This document shows positions 17,366-25,311 of a stretch of 64,000 nt of DNA, piece by piece. This DNA comes from Methylocella tundrae. GTDB lineage: Bacteria > Pseudomonadota > Alphaproteobacteria > Rhizobiales > Beijerinckiaceae. The stretch's first letter is position 1. Each line of letters begins with the position of its first letter. The stretch lies in NCBI RefSeq assembly GCF_038024855.1, contig NZ_CP139089.1, positions 186,001-250,000 on the forward strand, in the 5' to 3' direction. A program made the position numbers and the translations under genes. The notes under the pieces were generated by a model. That model had not been told where the DNA came from, did not search any database, and was given only the letters and a program-made list of their open reading frames with translations.

Positions 17366-18064
17366 ATGCGATCGCTTCTGTGCGCCGGCGTCGCGGTCTG
17401 CGCCGGGCTCGCGCCGCTCGACGGCGCCCTTGCGGACAAGATCAAGCATCCGATCGCAGTGTTTTCCGGCCTCGACAAGATTACCGGGCGAATCATTTCG
17501 TTCGAGGTCGCGACCGACGAGACCGTGCAATTCGGCACGCTTCAGATCACCGAGCGCGCCTGCTATACCCGCCCGGCGACCGAGGCGCCGCAGACCGTCA
17601 CCTTCGTCGAGGTTGACGAAGTCGACGCGAAGAATGACTACAAGCGCATTTTTTCCGGTTGGATGTTCGCGGCGAGCCCCGGCCTGCACGGCATCGAACA
17701 CCCCGTCTATGATATCTGGCTGACGGATTGCAAAGGCGGCGGCGAAACCATCGCCAGCCCCGAGTCCGCGGCGACCGAACCGAACACGCCCCCGCCGCCG
17801 CCGGAAAACGCCGCGCCCGCGCCGAAAAAGCCGGCCTCCAAACCGCGCCGCGTCCAGCCGCAGACGCCGCCGCCGCCCGTCGATGATTTCGGCGACGGGC
17901 TGCCGCAGCAAAGTCCTGGCCCCGTGGAAGTCGCGCCGCCGCCGGGCTTCAAGGCTCCGACGCAGCGCCCCCGCCGTCCGGCGGACGATCCGGATTCGCT
18001 GGTTCCTCCAGCCGACATACCGAACGGGCGGCCGAGCCAGCGTTTTCCGGGCGACGGTTTCTGA
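17366..18064 (+). CDS. Secreted DUF2155 domain protein with Pro-rich tail
   Basis: 232 residues from ATG at 17366, chosen because it opens a signal peptide (MRSLLCAGVAVCAGLAPLDGALA). A GTG at 17336 is possible; the longer frame from 17216 overlaps the upstream gene and would bury the signal. The DUF2155 domain covers residues about 25-125: FSGLDKITGRIISFEVATDETVQFGTLQITERACYTRP... FSGWMFAASPGLHGIEHPVYDIWLTDCK, including the typical 'MFAASPGL...HPVYD.WL..C'. About 100 residues of Pro/Ala-rich linker follow. Periplasmic; function unknown. Confidence 0.9.
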   Translation: MRSLLCAGVAVCAGLAPLDGALADKIKHPIAVFSGLDKITGRIISFEVATDETVQFGTLQITERACYTRPATEAPQTVTFVEVDEVDAKNDYKRIFSGWMFAASPGLHGIEHPVYDIWLTDCKGGGETIASPESAATEPNTPPPPPENAAPAPKKPASKPRRVQPQTPPPPVDDFGDGLPQQSPGPVEVAPPPGFKAPTQRPRRPADDPDSLVPPADIPNGRPSQRFPGDGF

Positions 18065-18255
18065 CGCGATTTTTGTCGGCCCCTGGCGCAAGTGACCGGC
18101 GGTTGGCGAGAGAGGCCGGCTTTAGCTCGGCAAACCTTACCTAAGTTTCATCTCGCCGAAAGAGCGGCGTAAGCAAAGCGCATCCATAGTGCCTCCATCA
18201 GCTCGGCGCCAACGCCGCAGCGCTGTCATAACGGCCACGATGGAGATATTGATCA

Positions 18256-19830
18256 ATGGCTCTTCCCTTGCTTCCCGGCCCCGATCAGACAGGCGCCCCG
18301 CATAACGCGCCGCGCCGCCCGCAAGGACTTCGCCTCGCGCTGCTCGGCGCCGTGGCGACGGTCGCCCTGACCGGAGCGCTCGCGAATAGTTTCATCTCGA
18401 CGCAACCGGCGATCGCCGAGACCTCGGCTCAGGCGGCTCCGGCGGCCTCGCCGGTTTCCTTCGCCGACGTTGTCGACCATGTCCGCGACGCCGTCGTCTC
18501 CGTCAAAGTCAAGATCACCGAAACCGCCGACGCGAGCGACAGCGAAGGCGATGACGACAGCGACGCCCCGAGCAGCCCCGTTCCCCATCTTGCTCCCGGC
18601 GATCCTCTCGAGCGCTTCTTCAAGCGCTTCGGCGAGCAGGGCGCACCGCATCAGTTCGGCCCGGCGCGCCCGCACACCGCGCAGGCTCAAGGCTCGGGCT
18701 TCATCATTTCGTCGGACGGCTATGTCGTGACCAACAATCACGTGGTCGAGAAAGCGACCGACGTGACCCTGACGACGGATGAGGGCAAGACTCTCCATGC
18801 CAAGGTCGTCGGCACCGACAAGAAGACCGACCTCGCGCTGCTCAAGATCACGGAGCCGGGCGCCTATCCGCACGTCAATTTCGCGGGCGCGACCCCGCGC
18901 GTCGGCGATTGGGTTATCGCCGTCGGCAATCCGTTCGGCCTTGGCGGCACTGTGACGGCGGGCATCGTCTCGGCTCGCGGCCGCGATATCGGCGCCGGCC
19001 CCTATGACGACTTCCTGCAGATCGACGCGCCAGTCAATCGCGGCAACTCAGGCGGACCGACCTTCAACACCCAGGGCGACGTCGTCGGCGTCAACACCGC
19101 GATCTTCTCGCCCTCGGGCGGCAGCGTTGGCATCGGCTTCGCCATTCCGGCGGAGACGGCGCAGTCGATCATCGCCACGCTGAAGGACAAGGGCTCCGTC
19201 GCCCGCGGCTGGATTGGCGTGCAGATTCAGCCTGTCACCGATGAAATCGCCGATAGCCTCGGCCTCAAGTCGAGCAAGGGCGCGCTGGTCGCGGACGCGC
19301 AGGATAATTCCCCTGCGAAAGAGGCGGGCATCAAATCCGGCGACGTCATTTTGGGCGTCAATGGCGAGCGCGTCGATGGTCCGCGCGATCTTGCAAAGAA
19401 GGTGGCGGCGCTCGGGCCGGGCAAGAAGGCTGATCTTCTTTACTGGCACGACGGGTCAGAGAAGACGGTCGCGGTCAAGCTCGGGTCGCTTCCTGACGAT
19501 AGCAAGGCGGGCTCGAAGCCCGCGGCTCTGGCGGATAATTCCGCATTGACTGGCCTTGGCCTGAAGCTCGCCCCGGCGTCGTCCATTCAGGGCGCGGGCA
19601 GCGATGGCGTCGTCGTCGCGGACATCAATCCCGATGGCGTCGCTGCGCAAAAGGGCCTTCGCGTCGGCGACGTGATCCTCGAGGCGGGCGGTCACGCGGT
19701 CAGCAAGCCGTCGGATATCTCTTCGGTAATCGCCGACGCCAAGAAGGATGGCCGCAAAGCCGTGCTGCTTCGCGTCAAGAGCGGCGAAGGCACGCGCTTC
19801 GTCGCGATTGCGACCAATCCGGCTTCCTAA
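18256..19830 (+). CDS. degP: Periplasmic serine protease DegP/HtrA (Do family)
   Basis: 524 residues; ATG at 18256, GGAG about ten bases upstream. A long N-terminal signal/anchor (LRLALLGAVATVALTGALANSFI) precedes a chymotrypsin-like protease domain with H162 (TNNHVV), D192 (KTDLALL) and S265 (RGNSGGP), then two PDZ domains (about 310-400 and 425-515). It degrades or refolds misfolded envelope proteins under heat or oxidative stress. An acidic low-complexity LA-loop-like stretch (DASDSEGDDDSD) precedes the catalytic region. The two-component system downstream may sense envelope stress; the order degP - TCS - glnE is, as I recall, conserved in rhizobia. Confidence 0.97.
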   Translation: MALPLLPGPDQTGAPHNAPRRPQGLRLALLGAVATVALTGALANSFISTQPAIAETSAQAAPAASPVSFADVVDHVRDAVVSVKVKITETADASDSEGDDDSDAPSSPVPHLAPGDPLERFFKRFGEQGAPHQFGPARPHTAQAQGSGFIISSDGYVVTNNHVVEKATDVTLTTDEGKTLHAKVVGTDKKTDLALLKITEPGAYPHVNFAGATPRVGDWVIAVGNPFGLGGTVTAGIVSARGRDIGAGPYDDFLQIDAPVNRGNSGGPTFNTQGDVVGVNTAIFSPSGGSVGIGFAIPAETAQSIIATLKDKGSVARGWIGVQIQPVTDEIADSLGLKSSKGALVADAQDNSPAKEAGIKSGDVILGVNGERVDGPRDLAKKVAALGPGKKADLLYWHDGSEKTVAVKLGSLPDDSKAGSKPAALADNSALTGLGLKLAPASSIQGAGSDGVVVADINPDGVAAQKGLRVGDVILEAGGHAVSKPSDISSVIADAKKDGRKAVLLRVKSGEGTRFVAIATNPAS

Positions 19831-19997
19831 AGCATGAACCCGAAAAGTTGCAGACTTTTCGGACAAGTTCATGCGGCCGGCGCGGCGCCAAAAAAGCATG
19901 AACCCGAAAAGTTGCAGACTTTTCGGACAAGTTCATGCGGCCGGCGCGGCGCCAAAAAAGCATGAACCCGAAAAGTTGCAGACTTTTCGGACAAGTT
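19831..19997. repeat. 64-bp tandem palindromic repeat, 2.6 copies
   Basis: Units begin at 19831, 19895 and 19959, exactly 64 bp apart; the third stops matching after about 39 bases. Each contains CCGAAAAGT-TGCAG-ACTTTTCGG, a perfect 9-bp stem. In the first two it is enclosed by GCATGAAC/GTTCATGC, giving a long hairpin with an ACAA bulge. The motif resembles a palindromic intergenic element common in Rhizobiales genomes. It starts immediately at the degP stop. Confidence 0.88.
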
Positions 19998-20070
19998 GAC
20001 GCGGCGAATTAAGTGACGCCGGGCATGATCGCTTCAATTTTGAAGAGGGCTTTCAAAGTTTCAGCTTCCT

Positions 20071-20092
20071 AAGTCTCGGCTGCGAGACTTTT
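20071..20092 (+). terminator. Small hairpin with short T-run
   Basis: AAGTCTCG-GCTG-CGAGACTT, a perfect 8-bp stem followed by TT, lies between the 64-bp repeats and the response regulator. It could terminate degP transcription; the T-run is short. Confidence 0.45.
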
Positions 20093-20143
20093 GCGAGTCC
20101 GCGACGGGTCGCCCCCCGCCACGGCGCGGGCTCCAGGACGCGA

Positions 20144-20178
20144 CAGGCCGGGAGGCGACTCCCGGCCTGCTGCTTTTT
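20144..20178 (+). terminator. Intrinsic terminator or attenuator ahead of the response regulator
   Basis: CAGGCCGGGAG-GCGA-CTCCCGGCCTG forms an 11-bp stem with a GNRA tetraloop, then CTGC and TTTTT. It ends only a few bases before the AGGA ribosome site of the response regulator, so it either closes degP read-through or attenuates the TCS-glnE operon. Confidence 0.75.
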
Positions 20179-20193
20179 CAGGAAATGAGTATT

Positions 20194-20886
20194 ATGTCCC
20201 TTATGCGCATACTTATCGTCGAAGATGATTCGGAAGCGGCCAACTACATGGCCAAGGCGTTTCGCGAAGCGGGGCACGTCGCAGATCACGTGGGCGACGG
20301 ACTGGAAGGCTACGCCCGCGCGCGCGAAGAAGATTACGACGTCCTGATCGTCGATCGCATGTTGCCGAAGCTCGACGGGCTCTCGCTCATCGGCGGCCTT
20401 CGCTCGCAGAAGATCGAGACGCCGGCGCTGATCCTGTCGGCGCTCGGCCAGGTCGATGACCGCGTCAAGGGCCTGCGCGCCGGCGGCGATGATTATCTTG
20501 CAAAGCCTTATGCTTTTTCTGAACTTCTTGCGCGCGTCGAAGTTTTGGCGCGGCGTAAGCAGACGGGAACGGGAGAGGAAACGGTTTATCGCGTCAATGG
20601 CCTGGAACTTGACCGCTTGGCCCACAAGGTCACGCGGGAAGGCAAGGAAATCCAGCTCCAGCCGCGTGAATTTCGGCTGCTGGAATATTTGATGAAGCAC
20701 GCCGGGCAAGTGGTGACGCGGACCATGCTGCTCGAAAATGTATGGGACTATCATTTCGATCCGCAGACCAATGTCATTGACGTTCATATTTCCCGGCTGC
20801 GGGGCAAGATCGACAAGGGTTTCGAGCCGCCCCTTCTGCAAACCATTCGCGGCGCGGGATATATGATCCGTGACGGCTCTCGCTAG
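20194..20886 (+). CDS. OmpR-family response regulator
   Basis: 230 residues from ATG at 20194 (AGGA 9-10 bases upstream; ATGs at 20185 and 20203 are alternatives). The receiver domain spans residues 4-115 with acidic pocket E10/D11/D12 (ILIVEDD), phospho-acceptor D54 (LIVDRMLPKLDG) and the conserved Lys in YLAKPYAF. The winged-helix DNA-binding domain covers about 130-228 (LQPREFRLLEYLMKHAGQVVTRTMLLENVW... NVIDVHISRLRGKID). It overlaps the histidine kinase gene by 17 bp. The signal and target genes are unknown; degP upstream suggests an envelope-stress role, which is inference only. Confidence 0.95.
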   Translation: MSLMRILIVEDDSEAANYMAKAFREAGHVADHVGDGLEGYARAREEDYDVLIVDRMLPKLDGLSLIGGLRSQKIETPALILSALGQVDDRVKGLRAGGDDYLAKPYAFSELLARVEVLARRKQTGTGEETVYRVNGLELDRLAHKVTREGKEIQLQPREFRLLEYLMKHAGQVVTRTMLLENVWDYHFDPQTNVIDVHISRLRGKIDKGFEPPLLQTIRGAGYMIRDGSR

Positions 20887-22336
20887 GCTTTTTCGCACGA
20901 CGGTTTTCAAAGTATCGCTGGCTTATCTGGTGATATCGGCGATCGGCGCGGGACTGGTCCTTGGCAGCGTCGGCGACAATGTGAAGATGCTGATCAACCA
21001 GCAGATCGCCCAAACGGTCGACGCCGACATCGGCGGACTGGCTGAGCAATATGCGCAAGGCGGCATCCGCGGCCTCGTCGAAAGCGTCGAAAAGCGGACG
21101 CAGCGGCCGGGCGCCGATCTCTATCTCGTCACCACAGCGGCGGGCGAGCCGATCGCGGGCAACATCAAAAATCTGCCGCTAGGCGTCCTGGAGCGTCCGG
21201 GGCTTGTCGAGACCGCCTATGAGCCGGCGGGAGGCGTCGGCAAGAAGCGCCGCGCCATGGCGCGCATCTTCGCGCTCCCGGGCGGCTTCCGGCTGCTTGT
21301 CGGACATGACCTCGAGGAAGGCGAGAGCCTGCGCCATATTCTCGGCGGCGCGCTGCTCACTTCCCTGTTCTGGCTGGTGGTCATTGGCACGCTCGGCGGC
21401 CTATGGGTGGCGCGACGCGTGCTCAATCGCGTCGAGGCCATCAACGCCAACGCCCGAACGATCGTCGCCGGCGATCTCTCCGGCCGGCTGCCCGTCGCCG
21501 GCACGGGCGATGAACTCGACAGGCTGGTCCAGAACCTCAACGCCATGCTCGACCGCATCGGCGAACTCATGGCTGGCGTCAAGCAGGTCTCGGATAATAT
21601 CGCGCATGATCTCAAGACGCCGCTGACGCGTTTGCGCAGCCGCGCCGAGCAGGCTCTGCAATTCGGCAAAACGGCTGAGGACTATCGCAGCGCGCTGGAA
21701 AAAGTGATCGAGGAATCCGACCGCCTGATCCATATTTTCGACGCCCTCCTGAATATCGCCCGGGCGGAGGCGGGCTCAGGGCGCGAAGGCATGATCGATT
21801 TCGACGCAGAATGTGTGACGCGCGACGTCGGCGAACTCTATGAGCCGGCGGCCGAGGAACGAGGCTTCGTCCTGAAAATCGACGCCGAGCCCAATCTCAT
21901 GGTTCATGGCAGCCGCGAGCTTGTCGGACAGGCGATTGCAAACCTCGTCGACAATGCGCTGAAATATGGCGGCGAGGCGGAGGAGCAGACCGCTGGCGCG
22001 CAGTCTCGCGCAACCGTCGAGCGCATCGTCGAACTGTCCGCGCATCGCTGTGGCCCTCACGTCGAGATCAGCGTCGCCGATCATGGCCCGGGTATCCCGG
22101 AGGCCGATCGCATACGCGTCCTCGATCGTTTCGTGCGGCTGGAGAATTCGCGCTCGCGGCCGGGATCGGGGCTTGGCCTCTCTCTGGCCGCCGCCGTCGC
22201 GCGGCTGCATAACGGCTCGTTACGAATCGAGGATAATGCGCCGGGCCTGCGCGTCGTCATCGCTCTGCCTGCGATCGCTATCGTGCGCGAACCGCCGCCG
22301 CGACTGGCGCTTCCGCCGCCGGAGGCCGCGGCGTGA
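20870..22336 (+). CDS. Sensor histidine kinase of the degP-linked two-component system
   Basis: 488 residues, GTG start at 20870 inside the end of the response regulator gene. Two membrane helices (about 13-35 and 159-181) flank a periplasmic sensor domain of some 120 residues. Then come HAMP (ARRVLNRVEAINANARTIVAGDLSGRLPVAGTGDELDRLV), the HisKA box with H246 (SDNIAHDLKTPLTRLRSR) and the ATPase boxes N (ANLVDNALKYG), G1 (ADHGPGIPE) and G2 (GSGLGLSLAAAVA). A Pro-rich tail ends it. It presumably phosphorylates the regulator encoded just upstream. It is translationally coupled to glnE by a GTGA overlap. Confidence 0.95.
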   Translation: MTALARLFRTTVFKVSLAYLVISAIGAGLVLGSVGDNVKMLINQQIAQTVDADIGGLAEQYAQGGIRGLVESVEKRTQRPGADLYLVTTAAGEPIAGNIKNLPLGVLERPGLVETAYEPAGGVGKKRRAMARIFALPGGFRLLVGHDLEEGESLRHILGGALLTSLFWLVVIGTLGGLWVARRVLNRVEAINANARTIVAGDLSGRLPVAGTGDELDRLVQNLNAMLDRIGELMAGVKQVSDNIAHDLKTPLTRLRSRAEQALQFGKTAEDYRSALEKVIEESDRLIHIFDALLNIARAEAGSGREGMIDFDAECVTRDVGELYEPAAEERGFVLKIDAEPNLMVHGSRELVGQAIANLVDNALKYGGEAEEQTAGAQSRATVERIVELSAHRCGPHVEISVADHGPGIPEADRIRVLDRFVRLENSRSRPGSGLGLSLAAAVARLHNGSLRIEDNAPGLRVVIALPAIAIVREPPPRLALPPPEAAA

Positions 22337-25311
22337 CCGAACGAAAGCCGCAGAACCCGGCGCGCGCCGCCGACAGGCCTGAGGGCGAGGCCGATCTGCC
22401 GTTGTATCGGCGTCTGCGTCAGGCCCCGCGCCTCACGGATCGGCGCCGCGCGCGCGCGGGGGTCGATGATCTCCTTCAATCCGATGCGGCGGCTGATCTT
22501 CGCGCTCTCGCCGGCGAGCCTCACGTCAAGCCACTGCTCGAGGCGCTGGCCGATCATTCGCCCTTTCTGTGGCGCCTTGCGGCTTGCGATCCTGGCCGCC
22601 TCGCGCAATGCCTTTTGAGCGATCCGGACGCGCGGATTGACGCCTGCCTCAAAGCGATGAGCGCGGCCTGCGACGAGACAGCGGATGAGGCCGTCGCCAT
22701 GCGCATCTTGCGCCGGGCGAAGCAGGAAACCGCGCTTTTGATCGCGCTCGAGGACCTTGGCGGCGTCACTGACGTTGTGCGCACGACCGCCGCGCTTTCA
22801 CGCGCGGCTGACGCCTTCCTCAAAGCCGCTTTGCGCTTTCTGCTGCGCGAGGCCCATCACGCCGGCAGCCTGAAGCTTGCCTCATTGGCGGAGCCCGAGA
22901 CAGGCTGCGGCCTCGTCATTCTCGCGCTCGGCAAGCTCGGCGCGAATGAGCTCAACTATTCAAGCGACGTCGATCTCGCGGTTTTTTACGATCCCGAATC
23001 GTCAGCCCTGGCCGAAGGGGCGGCGGCCTCCGCCGTCTTTGTTCGCCTGACGAAGCGCCTCGTCAAACTCTTGCAGGAGCGGACGGTCGATTCCTACGTG
23101 CTGCGGGTGGATTTGCGGCTGCGGCCGGACCCTGGCTCGACAGCCGTCGCGGTCTCGCTTCCCGCCGCCTACAGCTATTACGAAATGCTCGGCCAGAACT
23201 GGGAGCGCGCCGCCTATATCAAGGCGCGTCCGGCCGCAGGCGATAGCGCGCTCGGCCGGACGTTTCTCGCGACCCTGACGCCGTTCATCTGGCGTAAATA
23301 TTTCGACTACGCCGCCATCGCCGACATTCACGCCATGAAGCGGCAGATCCACGCCGTGCGCGGCCATGCCGAAGTCACCGTGCCGGGCCACGACGTCAAG
23401 CTCGGCCGCGGCGGCATTCGCGAGATTGAATTCTTCGTCCAGACCCAGCAATTGATCTTCGGCGGAAAAAGGCCGAACCTTCGCGGCTCGCGCACGCTCG
23501 ACATGCTCGCCGAACTTGGCGCCGACGGCTGGGTGACGGGCGAGGCGGTGAACGATCTCAGCGCCGCTTACGTCATCCTGCGCGAAGTCGAGCACCGTCT
23601 GCAGATGGTGGCCGACGAACAGACGCAGCGCCTGCCTGCCGATCGCGAAGAATTGTCGCGCTTTTCGCGCTTTTGCGGCTTTGCGAAAGAACAGGATTTC
23701 GAAACCTCCCTCATGCGCCACATGGGCCGGGTTTCCCATCATTACGCGCGCCTGTTCGAGGATGCGCCGGCGCTTGACGCCGAAGTCGGCAGTCTCGTCT
23801 TCGCCGGCGCCGAAGCCGATCCCGAGACGCTGGAGACGCTGGCGCGGCTTGGCTTCAAGGAGCCGGCCAAGGCTTTGGAGACGATCAGAGGTTGGCATTT
23901 TGGCCGACGGCCCGCGGTGCGCACGCCGCATGCGCGGGAGGTTTTGACCGAACTTGTTCCAGGGCTCGTTCAGGCCTTCGCGAGTTCAGGCGATCCCGAC
24001 ATGGCGCTTGCCGGTTTTGACAGCGCGCTCGCGCGCATGCCCGCGGCGGTCGAACTCTTCTCGCTCCTGAAATCGAACCCGCGGCTTTGCGAATTATTCG
24101 CCGATATTCTTGGCGGCGCCCCGCGCCTTGCGCGCATGGTCATCAACAATCCGCATATCCTCGACGCGACGGTCGATCCGCGCATCCTCGAAACGCCAAT
24201 AGATGACAGCGTTTACGGGCAGCGCGCCGCGCGGCTCCTTGGAGCCTCGGCGCATCTTGAGGAATTTCTTGATGCGCTGCGCGATTTCGCCAAGGAAGAG
24301 ATGTTTCCGATCGGGCTCAAGCTCATGTCGGGGGCGATCAGCCCGATGGCGGCGGCGCGCGACTATTCCTCGCTCGCTGGCGCCATCGTCGAGGCGGCGC
24401 TCGCCTTTATCGAGCGCCTTTTCGCCACCGAACACGGCCGCGTGCCGGCAGGGCGCTGCATTGTCCTTGGTCTTGGCAAGCTCGGCTCATACGAGATGAC
24501 CGCGGCGTCCGATCTCGACCTTATTCTCATCTATGATTTCGACCGCGACCGTCCGGAGTCGGACGGCGCCCGGCCATTGCATGCCGTGCAGTATTACACG
24601 CGCATCGCACAGCGCCTCATTTCAGCTTTGACGGTCGCGACGAAACGCGGCCCGCTTTATGAGGTTGATATGCGCCTGCGTCCGTCTGGGCGCCAGGGCC
24701 CGGTGGCGACGCAGCTTCGCAGTTTCGTCGAATATCAAAACAACGCGGCGGAAACCTGGGAGCATATGGCGCTGACGCGCGCGCGGCCTGTCGCCGGCGA
24801 CTGTGGCCTCAGCCTTGAGACGGGCGAGGCCATCCGCGCCGTTCTGATGCGCGAGCGTCCCGCGAAACTGGCGCGCGAGGTCGTCGAAATGCGCAAGCTG
24901 ATCGCAAGCGTCAAGGGCGACAAGGACCCCTGGGATTTGAAGCTGGCGTCCGGGGGCCTCATCGACATCGAGTTCCTCGCGCAATATCTGCTGCTGCGCC
25001 ACGCGCACGCACATCCCTCGCTGATCAGCGTTTCGACATCGGCGGTGCTCGAGACCGCAGCGGAACTCCGCTTGATCGAGCGCGAGGATGCGCGAACGCT
25101 GCTCGACGCCCTTCGCTTGATGACGAATGTCACGCAAATGCTGCGGCTGACCCTCGACCCTGGCGCCGATCCACGCCTTGCGAGCGAAGCCGTGCAGCGC
25201 CGCCTCGCCAACGCCGCTGAACTGCCGAGCATCAGCGCTCTGGAAAGCGATCTCGTCGAGGCGCGCTCGAAGGTGCGCGCGATTTTCAGGCAGGTGCTAT
25301 CCGCGCACTGA
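22333..25311 (+). CDS. glnE: Glutamine synthetase adenylyltransferase/deadenylase
   Basis: 992 residues. The GTG at 22333 overlaps the kinase stop (GTGA). Two nucleotidyltransferase halves are visible: the N-terminal deadenylylase (LVILALGKLGANELNYSSDVDLAVFYD, residues about 195-225) and the C-terminal adenylylase (CIVLGLGKLGSYEMTAASDLDLILIYDFD, about 710-740). Each has a G-x-LG-x(7,9)-S-D-x-D-L motif and a following R-L-R-P (VDLRLRPDPG; VDMRLRPSGR), with helical linkers. It modifies glutamine synthetase under PII control, tuning nitrogen assimilation. The tail overlaps the convergent pleC-like gene by 15 bp. Confidence 0.97.
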   Translation: MTERKPQNPARAADRPEGEADLPLYRRLRQAPRLTDRRRARAGVDDLLQSDAAADLRALAGEPHVKPLLEALADHSPFLWRLAACDPGRLAQCLLSDPDARIDACLKAMSAACDETADEAVAMRILRRAKQETALLIALEDLGGVTDVVRTTAALSRAADAFLKAALRFLLREAHHAGSLKLASLAEPETGCGLVILALGKLGANELNYSSDVDLAVFYDPESSALAEGAAASAVFVRLTKRLVKLLQERTVDSYVLRVDLRLRPDPGSTAVAVSLPAAYSYYEMLGQNWERAAYIKARPAAGDSALGRTFLATLTPFIWRKYFDYAAIADIHAMKRQIHAVRGHAEVTVPGHDVKLGRGGIREIEFFVQTQQLIFGGKRPNLRGSRTLDMLAELGADGWVTGEAVNDLSAAYVILREVEHRLQMVADEQTQRLPADREELSRFSRFCGFAKEQDFETSLMRHMGRVSHHYARLFEDAPALDAEVGSLVFAGAEADPETLETLARLGFKEPAKALETIRGWHFGRRPAVRTPHAREVLTELVPGLVQAFASSGDPDMALAGFDSALARMPAAVELFSLLKSNPRLCELFADILGGAPRLARMVINNPHILDATVDPRILETPIDDSVYGQRAARLLGASAHLEEFLDALRDFAKEEMFPIGLKLMSGAISPMAAARDYSSLAGAIVEAALAFIERLFATEHGRVPAGRCIVLGLGKLGSYEMTAASDLDLILIYDFDRDRPESDGARPLHAVQYYTRIAQRLISALTVATKRGPLYEVDMRLRPSGRQGPVATQLRSFVEYQNNAAETWEHMALTRARPVAGDCGLSLETGEAIRAVLMRERPAKLAREVVEMRKLIASVKGDKDPWDLKLASGGLIDIEFLAQYLLLRHAHAHPSLISVSTSAVLETAAELRLIEREDARTLLDALRLMTNVTQMLRLTLDPGADPRLASEAVQRRLANAAELPSISALESDLVEARSKVRAIFRQVLSAH

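Noticed and set aside
19831..19997. CRISPR-like array
   Set aside because: The 64-bp units are fully tandem with no unique spacers and no cas genes nearby; they are palindromic tandem repeats.
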